From Vibrio neptunius (GTDB lineage: Bacteria; Pseudomonadota; Gammaproteobacteria; Enterobacterales; Vibrionaceae), in NCBI RefSeq assembly GCF_000967495.1, contig NZ_JXXU01000043.1, positions 62,001-126,000 on the forward strand: DNA of 64,000 nt. Direction: 5' to 3'. Below, piece after piece: positions 1 through 5,982 of the stretch (the first letter of the stretch is position 1; each line of letters begins with the position of its first letter). Below the pieces are notes generated by a model, which was given only the letters and a program-made list of their open reading frames with translations, made no database searches and was not told the origin of the DNA. Made by a program: the position numbers and the translations under genes.

Positions 1-1
1 T

Positions 2-361
2 TTAGTTAAATGGGTCACTCAAGCTAAGCAACCAAAAAGATCTAGAAAAAAAAGGGCAGCTAGTAATCCTGTCCCGGGGGCTGCTGGAGCGATTGCGGGC
101 AGTGCAATTGCTGCAGATCCTGATGCAGGCAATAGTTTTGGTACTGTAAACACGATTGTTGCAGGAACAATAGGTACAGGTGTTGGTGCAGGTACAAGCG
201 CTATTTTTGGCCCTGTAGCTGGAGAATTTGCCGGAGCTGCTACCACGACATTTGTTAATGACGCTTTAAATGACAGAACTTCAGGCTCAATGTCTGGTGT
301 CGTTCTAAACCACTCATCTCCTGGTACTCCAGGCGGAGGTTGTGGAGGCTGTCATAGATAA
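2..361 (+). CDS. 3' end of a glycine/alanine-rich protein of unknown function (5' end outside window)
   Basis: An open frame enters from the left edge and stops at TAA 359-361, giving 119 visible residues. A basic stretch (KQPKRSRKKR) is followed by a long Gly/Ala segment with glycine-zipper spacing (GTIGTGVGAGTSAIFGPVAG), then a tail ending PGGGCGGCHR. Glycine-zipper segments are common in membrane-inserting proteins and in the pre-toxin parts of secreted proteins, but no family is recognised. The two closely spaced cysteines at the end suggest a disulfide or metal site. A strong hairpin follows directly, so the gene ends here. The start and any N-terminal domain lie outside the window. Confidence 0.6.
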   Translation, partial: LVKWVTQAKQPKRSRKKRAASNPVPGAAGAIAGSAIAADPDAGNSFGTVNTIVAGTIGTGVGAGTSAIFGPVAGEFAGAATTTFVNDALNDRTSGSMSGVVLNHSSPGTPGGGCGGCHR

Positions 362-369
362 ATAAACAA

Positions 370-406
370 AACGAGGAGTTAGAGATTATTAATCTAACTC
401 CTCGTT
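370..406 (+). terminator. Hairpin downstream of the partial gene
   Basis: A perfect 14-bp inverted repeat (AACGAGGAGTTAGA at 370-383, complement at 393-406) encloses a 9-nt loop nine bases after the stop codon. It is followed by AGTGTTTTAC rather than a clean T-run, so termination may be imperfect. Confidence 0.7.
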
Positions 407-464
407 AGTGTTTTACATAAAGCGAATTTAGAATAAATACTTAAAAGAAATTAAAAAAGAAATT

Positions 465-480
465 AAAGGGACAGACACTC
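465..480. repeat. Solitary repeat end (AAAGGGACAGACACTC)
   Basis: This motif is the reverse complement of the AAAGTGTCTGTCCC end found at 12119-12132. It resembles the ends of the two longer elements at 11733-12135. It lies between the first hairpin and the 3' end of the LysR gene and may be a decayed remnant of the same family. Confidence 0.5.
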
Positions 481-485
481 GAAAG

Positions 486-1355
486 TTAATATTGCTCCAG
501 AGAGACATTTTCAGCTACCCATTTAAGAAGCTGTTTTGCAGCTTTGGACAGTACTTGATTTTGGCGAACAATGTAACCGAAGTCAGTGTAGGGAAAGCTG
601 GGTAGTGGGGTCACCTTTCTAGAAAGTTTCAACCTTGGATCGAGGGAGAAGTCAGGCACAATGGCGGTGCCAAATCCGGCTTCTGCCCAATCTATTTGTG
701 CTTCTACACTGCCCACTTCCATCACCCTATGTTTAGGCAGGTTTAGCCCCGGCAGAGAGGCATCAATCAACTCACGTGTTCGAGTATCGTGACCTAACAA
801 AATGAGAGTTTGATTCTCTTCGCTGTTCTCTCGCCAATCGAAGAGGTTATCGCCGAAAGCACACCAATGGATTTGGGTAAGTGACGTAAAGTGCAACGGC
901 TGACTCTCTTTCTGTGCAATCACAAAACCGATATCAGCTCGAGCACTTTTTACCAAATCCACCGCTTGGGATGAGGTCGTGTTGAACAACGCTAAGTCGA
1001 TACCAGAATACTCGTTTTTGAATTGTTGGAATGGTTTGATAAGCAATAGGCGTGAAACAATATCACTTGCCGCAATTGAGAGCGTACCTTGGGTTAAATC
1101 GTTGAGTGCATTGAGATCGGATTGGCAGACTTGCAGCTCATTCAACATGTGCTGTGCGGTGTCTAACAATCGTTGACCTGCTTGAGTCAGTTGCACTGGG
1201 TTGCGTTCGATCAACTTGGTACGAGTAGCTTGCTCTAACTGTTTGATGTGAAGGCTGACATTGGGCTGCGTCATATGCAGTTCAATCGCTGTTTTTCCGA
1301 AATGTTTCACTTCTGCCAAGGTGACAAATGTACGTAACCAGTTCAAATCTAACAT
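486..1355 (-). CDS. LysR-family transcriptional regulator divergent from purA2
   Basis: 289 residues, a normal LysR length. The N-terminal winged helix-turn-helix covers about residues 3-62 (LNWLRTFVTLAEVKHFGKTA, then MTQPNVSLHIKQLE as recognition helix). An effector-binding periplasmic-binding-like domain covers about 90-285. It is divergent from the adenylosuccinate synthetase gene across about 106 bp, the typical arrangement of a LysR protein and its target. Control of purA2 by a purine-related ligand is an inference. Two copies of TTCTCTTAT lie in the shared intergenic DNA. Confidence 0.88.
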   Translation of the reverse strand: MLDLNWLRTFVTLAEVKHFGKTAIELHMTQPNVSLHIKQLEQATRTKLIERNPVQLTQAGQRLLDTAQHMLNELQVCQSDLNALNDLTQGTLSIAASDIVSRLLLIKPFQQFKNEYSGIDLALFNTTSSQAVDLVKSARADIGFVIAQKESQPLHFTSLTQIHWCAFGDNLFDWRENSEENQTLILLGHDTRTRELIDASLPGLNLPKHRVMEVGSVEAQIDWAEAGFGTAIVPDFSLDPRLKLSRKVTPLPSFPYTDFGYIVRQNQVLSKAAKQLLKWVAENVSLEQY

Positions 1356-1374
1356 AGAAAATTGCTCGATATGA

Positions 1375-1414
1375 TTCTCTTATCAAGTTGATGAGTATAA
1401 TTAATTTCTCTTAT
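1375..1414. promoter_or_regulatory. Paired TTCTCTTAT repeats in the LysR/purA2 intergenic region
   Basis: TTCTCTTAT occurs at 1375-1383 and again at 1406-1414, 31 bp apart, about three helical turns. This is a plausible site for a dimeric or tetrameric LysR protein between the divergent genes. No experimental motif for this regulator is known to me. Confidence 0.4.
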
Positions 1415-1461
1415 TTATGCGAGCGCCCTAAGATTTTCCGGTCTGTTTAGGAGAATGAATT

Positions 1462-2718
1462 ATGTCGTCTATCGTTGTAGTGGGTGCAAACTGGGGTGAT
1501 GAAGGCAAGGGCCGCATCGTTGACTTTTTGGCAGAGCAAGCCTCTGCTAGTATTCGTTTCCAAGGTGGCAACAACGCGGGCCACACCGTCGTTAACGATC
1601 TAGGGACGTTTAAGTTACACCAACTACCGAGTGGCGTTTTCAACCCTGACTGTTTGGCCGTTTTAGGCCCGGGTATGGTTATCAGCCCTGAAGCACTGTC
1701 ACAGGAAATGGCAGAAGTTGAACAAGCTGGGGTTAAAGTGAACATGTGCATCTCTGATCGCGCAACATTGTGCCTACCTTTGCATGCACAAGAAGATACG
1801 TTAGAAGAACAACGTTTAGGTGACCAAGCATACGGTTCGACTCGTCAAGGTATTGCGCCTGCATACGGTGACCGTGTCATGAAGAAAGGTATCTTAGTGG
1901 GATGGCTACAGCAACCTGACGTTCTAGTAGAACGCCTCAAATTTTGGATGGACTGGAAACTCCCACAGCTACGAGCGCTTTACCCAAGCTTCGAGTTTGA
2001 ACAAACCGCCGAAGAGATGGCTAGCTGGTTGCTGGAAGTGTCGGCGCCATGGCGTGATGCTATCTGCAACGTAACGCTTCCGCTAAAAGAACGACAAGCA
2101 AAAGATCAAACTCTATTGTTCGAAGCACAACTCGGTGCTGGCCGTGATCTGGTATACGGTGAGTATCCATGGACCACCTCTTCAAACGTTGTGTCTATGT
2201 ACGCAGGCATCGGTAGTGGTCTTCCTGCTCTGCGTCCAGAGCGTGTTATTGCCGTAGCAAAAGCGTTTAGCTCATCGGTCGGTACTGGTACGTTAATTAC
2301 TGCAATGGAAGAGCAAGATGCATTCCGCGAACTAGCGGGTGAGTTCGGCGCAACAACAGGTCGTCCACGTGATATGGGGTACTTTGATGCAGTAGCAACA
2401 AAGAACGGCGTTGAACTTCAAGCCGCGACGGAAATCGCTCTGACTAAGGTCGACTGTTTAACGGGTCTTATAGATCTCAAAATCTGTGTCGGCTATGAAG
2501 GTGAGCACAGTGAAAACCCGATCTGGCCTCAAACGGCAGCACTCGCGCCCATATACGAGACAATGGAAAGCTGGAGCGAAGACATCACAGGTTGTCGTAA
2601 ATTTGAACAGTTACCAGTCGCTGCACAACACTACGTGTTACGTATTGAACAACTGATGGGTGTACCCGTGAAGATGGTATCGGTTGGTCCTGGGCGTGAG
2701 CAAATGATTATGCGCTAA
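1462..2718 (+). CDS. purA2: Adenylosuccinate synthetase paralogue (PurA2)
   Basis: 418 residues against about 432 in E. coli PurA. It belongs to the family joining IMP and aspartate with GTP to form adenylosuccinate, the first committed step to AMP. Visible motifs: GDEGKG P-loop with Asp13, NAGHT with His41, the GATTGR loop, and LTKVD for guanine recognition. It departs from standard PurA at several conserved sites: GGNNAGHT for GGHNAGHT, GSTRQG for GTTGRG, and TGRPRDMGY for TGRRRRTGW. Catalytic Asp and His are kept, so activity is likely but substrate use may differ. Start ATG 1462 has AGGAG about 8 nt upstream. A second PurA is known in several Vibrio and Photobacterium species; the housekeeping purA is presumably elsewhere. 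Confidence 0.88.
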   Translation: MSSIVVVGANWGDEGKGRIVDFLAEQASASIRFQGGNNAGHTVVNDLGTFKLHQLPSGVFNPDCLAVLGPGMVISPEALSQEMAEVEQAGVKVNMCISDRATLCLPLHAQEDTLEEQRLGDQAYGSTRQGIAPAYGDRVMKKGILVGWLQQPDVLVERLKFWMDWKLPQLRALYPSFEFEQTAEEMASWLLEVSAPWRDAICNVTLPLKERQAKDQTLLFEAQLGAGRDLVYGEYPWTTSSNVVSMYAGIGSGLPALRPERVIAVAKAFSSSVGTGTLITAMEEQDAFRELAGEFGATTGRPRDMGYFDAVATKNGVELQAATEIALTKVDCLTGLIDLKICVGYEGEHSENPIWPQTAALAPIYETMESWSEDITGCRKFEQLPVAAQHYVLRIEQLMGVPVKMVSVGPGREQMIMR

Positions 2719-2743
2719 GACGTCGATAGTACGTCTTATTGGC

Positions 2744-2783
2744 AAGCGGCTTTTATCTTTTCCGGGGTAAAGCCGCTTTTTTT
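2744..2783 (+). terminator. Rho-independent terminator of purA2
   Basis: AAGCGGCTTT (2744-2753) pairs with AAAGCCGCTT (2769-2778), giving a 10-bp stem followed by seven T residues (2777-2783). Confidence 0.9.
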
Positions 2784-3256
2784 ATGCACGTTATGCATGA
2801 TTAAGCCAGCACAGTTCTACCGAGTGTCAGATCGCGAATGTTTCCAACAGCTTGATTAGAGAACTCTGCGGTTGAGAGTCAGAGTTCTCATCAGAGCAAA
2901 GCAAAGCAGAGTAAAGTCTCTGTCCTGAATTTCTCTTCCTGTTTAAAGTGGCCTTTGTGCGGTGCCCTTCCATACGCATGCCGCTTACAATGCTTTCAAC
3001 ACCTCACTGGCATTTGTGGTTAGATCTATCCATAAAACGGTTTTGTACTTATTCGCGCTTTAACTAACCTTAGAGGAGTCGATACGCCTCTTAGTCGAGA
3101 ACGTATTGGCTTTGCGGGGCGAATGTTATTCACGTTACCCAGTCCAGAATTATTGGGTTGTTTGATGAGCAAGCTCTACTCGCAATAAAAACGTAGTACT
3201 AGCTGTACTAAGTGCGTCGCTGTCATTGAGCGCGGGCCAACATTGGGGAAGATAAG
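2784..3256. other. 473-bp intergenic region without a gene
   Basis: No convincing coding frame or RNA gene is seen. AAAGTCTCTGTCCT at 2913-2926 resembles the ends of the repeat family found at 4876, 10761 and 12119. The stretch just before the HDOD gene includes GGGGAAG (3245-3251), a good ribosome binding site. Confidence 0.4.
2913..2926. repeat. Diverged copy of the TGTCTGTCC repeat end
   Basis: AAAGTCTCTGTCCT differs by a few bases from AAAGTGTCTGTCCC (12119-12132) and from AAAGTGCCTGTCCT (4876-4889). Short and possibly decayed. Confidence 0.35.
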
Positions 3257-4117
3257 ATGGTTGATATTGATGAAGAAAAAATAGCATCAGTGGTGTCCAG
3301 TTTTCAGGTACCAGCGAAACCTACAGTGTTGTCCGAATTGCAGGAGATAATGGGGGAGCCAGAGCCCGACATCAGTCTCGTCGCGGACCTAATTTCAAGT
3401 GACATTGGACTTTCGTCAGCCATATTGAAGGTAATTAATTCGCCATACTATGGTATGGGCAGAACGATATCCGAGATAAAACAAGCTGTCATGATTATCG
3501 GTCTCACTACAATAAATAGCCTTGTGACCTCTTTACTACTTAAATCAGCCCTTCAGGGAAAAGCCTCGATTTCATTGGAACGTTTTTGGGATGACTCTTT
3601 AGATGTTGCCAATGCCATGCTGTTTATTGGCGATAGAATTAAAGACAAAGTGCCTATTGATACGCTCTATACCGTGGGTTTGCTTCATAATTGTGGTATT
3701 CCGTTATTGGCTTTACGGTTTGACGACTACAAAGAAGTCTTGATCGAAGCAAATCACAAAGGCTGTAACTCCGTTGTGTTAGAAGAAGAAAAATACAATA
3801 CCAACCATGCGGTTCTAGGCTATTTTATTGCAAATTCTTGGCATTTGCCTAAACCATTGTGCGCAATTATTTTACAGCATCACAATACGAATTTCTTCGA
3901 TACTACTTTGGACAGTGAATCCCAACTGGCATTAGCGATACTCAAAGTGGCAGAAAATTTCGTTGAGCGTGCTAAGCGTCATACTGACTCCCCTGATTGG
4001 CAGGATGTCGAACTAGGCGTTTCAGAGGTGCTCGGATTATCCACGCTAGACTTTAAGGAATTGGAAGACGACTACGATGACTTATATACACAAGCCAATG
4101 ACGAGTTAGAGCGTTAG
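3257..4117 (+). CDS. HDOD-domain signalling protein
   Basis: 286 residues. The HDOD fold (an HD-related, usually non-catalytic domain used in signalling) covers about residues 12-215, with the typical start QVPAKPTVLSELQEIM, the SSDIGLSSAILKVINSPYYG segment and AVMIIGLTTINSLV. The HD position reads HNCG, so the metal-binding His-Asp pair is lost and hydrolase activity is unlikely, as usual for HDOD proteins. No partner domain is fused. GGGGAAG precedes ATG 3257. It stands alone on a gene-poor stretch. Partner and signal are unknown. Confidence 0.85.
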   Translation: MVDIDEEKIASVVSSFQVPAKPTVLSELQEIMGEPEPDISLVADLISSDIGLSSAILKVINSPYYGMGRTISEIKQAVMIIGLTTINSLVTSLLLKSALQGKASISLERFWDDSLDVANAMLFIGDRIKDKVPIDTLYTVGLLHNCGIPLLALRFDDYKEVLIEANHKGCNSVVLEEEKYNTNHAVLGYFIANSWHLPKPLCAIILQHHNTNFFDTTLDSESQLALAILKVAENFVERAKRHTDSPDWQDVELGVSEVLGLSTLDFKELEDDYDDLYTQANDELER

Positions 4118-4381
4118 GCGACACTCTGCTTACTGGTTGGCAGCATGCCATTCTAGACGGGGCTTACTCTGCCAATCTACTAAGTGGTTAAATACAAAGG
4201 TTGAAAGACTGCACAGGCGGGATGCGTGTCCCATCGACCTTTTGGCATACCCTCTTTTTTGAAATCCATTATTTTCAGCTCAGCAGTATGATATCAAAAT
4301 TCAATATCTGATCTCTGTAATGTTTAGTATGCTTGTAAGCGCGATTATTGGTATACGAAGCGAATAAATAGTTTGTGACCC

Positions 4382-4858
4382 ATGAAAATGAAGAGAACCC
4401 GAAGAAAAATAGGTGATGTAGTTAAAATTCGTCTTGATAACAATGAAATTTGCTTTGGGCATGTATTAAAAGAGCCATTAGTGGCTTTCTATGACATGAA
4501 AGTCGAGGCGGAAAGTATTGTGAGAATAGGTGACGTTGTTGAGAGCCCTATTTTGTTTAAAGTGTGGGTGATGAACAACGCTATTACTTCTGGTCGTTGG
4601 GAAGTCATTGGCAACGTTGAATTAAGTGAAAGCCTATCCGAGCCAGTAACGTTTTTTAAGCAAGACAGAATCAATAAAAAAGTTACTCTTTATGATGATT
4701 CAAAGGATATTCCCTCCACATACCAAGAGTGTCTCGGTTTGGAAAGAGCGTCTGTATGGGGAGTTAATCATATAGAAGATCGATTACGCGACCATTATCT
4801 TGGTGTTGAGAATATTTGGGTCAAATCCCTTGAATTAGAGGCACAACAAGATGATTGA
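4382..4858 (+). CDS. Immunity protein 26-like small protein
   Basis: 158 residues, soluble, no signal peptide. The N-terminal pattern (RRKIGDVVKIRLDNNEICFGHVLKEP, then AFYD) matches the Imm26 family as I remember it: a basic start, GDV, a short barrel and an aromatic AFYD. That family protects cells from polymorphic toxins. Two more small soluble genes follow (4949, 5527), making a run of immunity-like genes with no visible toxin. No strong ribosome binding site precedes ATG 4382, and ATG 4388 is an alternative. Family assignment is by eye, so the function is tentative. Confidence 0.6.
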   Translation: MKMKRTRRKIGDVVKIRLDNNEICFGHVLKEPLVAFYDMKVEAESIVRIGDVVESPILFKVWVMNNAITSGRWEVIGNVELSESLSEPVTFFKQDRINKKVTLYDDSKDIPSTYQECLGLERASVWGVNHIEDRLRDHYLGVENIWVKSLELEAQQDD

Positions 4859-4875
4859 TGTTTGAGTTAAGGGGC

Positions 4876-4889
4876 AAAGTGCCTGTCCT
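4876..4889. repeat. Repeat end AAAGTGCCTGTCCT between immunity-like genes
   Basis: Same motif class as the right ends at 11885-11898 and 12119-12132. It lies in the 90-bp gap between the Imm26-like and DUF4304-like genes, so the family has spread into this cluster. Confidence 0.45.
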
Positions 4890-4948
4890 AGAAACTTGTA
4901 TAGATGAAAGAGACTGAGACTCCAAGGTAGACAAGACGTTAAAAGGTT

Positions 4949-5335
4949 ATGGAAAAACAAGAATTCGAAGAACAGTTCGACAATGTGGTATTGCGTCCTC
5001 TTCTTGAATTAGGGTTCAAATGTAAAAATAGAAGTATTTACTATATTGATGATGAAGTAAATATTAGCCTTATTCGCTTGGGCGGTAGAATGGCAAAACC
5101 TGGCGCAATTACGCATGTGTTGTGTTTTCGACACACGTATCTCCCTAGCCTGAGTGGAGAAGTACCAAAAGGCTTTGAGAATGAAGTGTTCTCCTATCCG
5201 TTGAAGCTCAAACCAAGCAAGGTTCGGAGTTTTTACGGTGTTAAGATTAAATATGAGCCCAAAAACCTAAATTACGATGTTGAAAGAATCGAATTTAAGA
5301 CGAAAGCTCAAACCGTGCTGTTGAAGGAGTTATAA
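4949..5335 (+). CDS. DUF4304-like protein, probably cut short by an in-frame stop
   Basis: 128 residues to TAA 5333-5335. The start (FEEQFDNVVLRPLLELGFKC) resembles DUF4304 proteins, a small family often found among immunity-type gene clusters. AAAGG (4940-4944) precedes ATG 4949. After the TAA the same frame stays open for 48 more codons to TAA 5480-5482, ending in EWIEGLWLRAYEAKMGI, which looks like a natural C-terminal helix. This suggests the ancestral protein had about 177 residues and that the present one is truncated. A naturally short protein is the alternative. Confidence 0.6.
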   Translation: MEKQEFEEQFDNVVLRPLLELGFKCKNRSIYYIDDEVNISLIRLGGRMAKPGAITHVLCFRHTYLPSLSGEVPKGFENEVFSYPLKLKPSKVRSFYGVKIKYEPKNLNYDVERIEFKTKAQTVLLKEL

Positions 5336-5482
5336 AGACTAAAGAAAGACATACTTGCCTTTCTAAGCTGGGCTAAATCCGCTGAAGCTTCTAAATTGCC
5401 GCAACAAATCCGACACAATGGAGAACAGGAATGGATTGAAGGTTTATGGTTACGAGCTTACGAAGCCAAAATGGGTATTTAA
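5336..5482 (+). pseudogene. In-frame continuation of the DUF4304-like gene beyond TAA
   Basis: Directly after the stop at 5333-5335 the frame continues as RLKKDILAFLSWAKSAEA and then to a second TAA at 5480. It has no start codon or ribosome binding site of its own near the beginning. It is best read as the detached 3' part of the upstream gene. Confidence 0.45.
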
Positions 5483-5526
5483 TGAGTAATCAAGCTCGCA
5501 AACAACGCTAGAAATGGATTTATTTA

Positions 5527-5811
5527 ATGCGAAATCAAAAAGTAGTACTTGTGACTCAATCTAATTACAGTGCGGATTCTGATGAATTGCTCCTCAAAAT
5601 ACTCGAAGATGGCGCAAGGTTAATATGTATTACTGGTGTTGACTGTTCTACATGGGAAGAGGTAATAGACGAATTAGTCGTTGGAGATGGTAGCCAAGTA
5701 CTTGATGTGATTACGACTTCTCATCCAAATGAGTCGGAACTGGAGGTTGTTGAGTTTGCTCGCTGTTGTTCTTTTGTCGCTAGCTCGAGTGTTAACATTG
5801 TTCGTATATAG
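5527..5811 (+). CDS. Small conserved-type protein of unknown function
   Basis: 94 residues, acidic and soluble. Segments such as LLLKILEDGARLICITGVDCSTWEEVIDELV and VITTSHPNESELEVVEFA recall a small uncharacterised family (possibly DUF7684); I am not certain of the number. It is third in a same-strand run after the Imm26-like and DUF4304-like genes and may likewise be an immunity gene, but that is inference from position only. No strong ribosome binding site is visible. A strong hairpin follows 49 bp after the stop. Confidence 0.6.
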   Translation: MRNQKVVLVTQSNYSADSDELLLKILEDGARLICITGVDCSTWEEVIDELVVGDGSQVLDVITTSHPNESELEVVEFARCCSFVASSSVNIVRI

Positions 5812-5859
5812 CTAAGCGCTCAATGTTTAAAAAACCAAGAAATAGGTGCGCTATACAGT

Positions 5860-5885
5860 AAAAAGACGTCCAAGGACGTCTTTTT
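5860..5885. terminator. Bidirectional terminator between convergent genes
   Basis: AAAAAGACGTC (5860-5870) and its exact complement GACGTCTTTTT (5875-5885) enclose the loop CAAG. The A-run and T-run allow termination from both sides, for the small gene on the plus strand and the Ig-like lipoprotein gene on the minus strand. Confidence 0.9.
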
Positions 5886-5982
5886 AGTCTCTAGCTGCAT
5901 CCATACCGACGGTTAATCATTAAGAGGCGCTGATATCCTATATTCCTTAATGCCTTACCCAAACTGACAATGAGACCGCAGA

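Noticed and set aside
19..246. 75-codon minus-strand frame opposite the partial first gene
   Set aside because: Ala/Pro-rich composition mirrors the Gly/Ala codons of the plus-strand gene, and there is no ribosome binding site.
4109..4125. GTTAGGC after the HDOD gene as an integron attC core
   Set aside because: No matching second core and no attC-like fold follow; a single 7-bp match is expected by chance.
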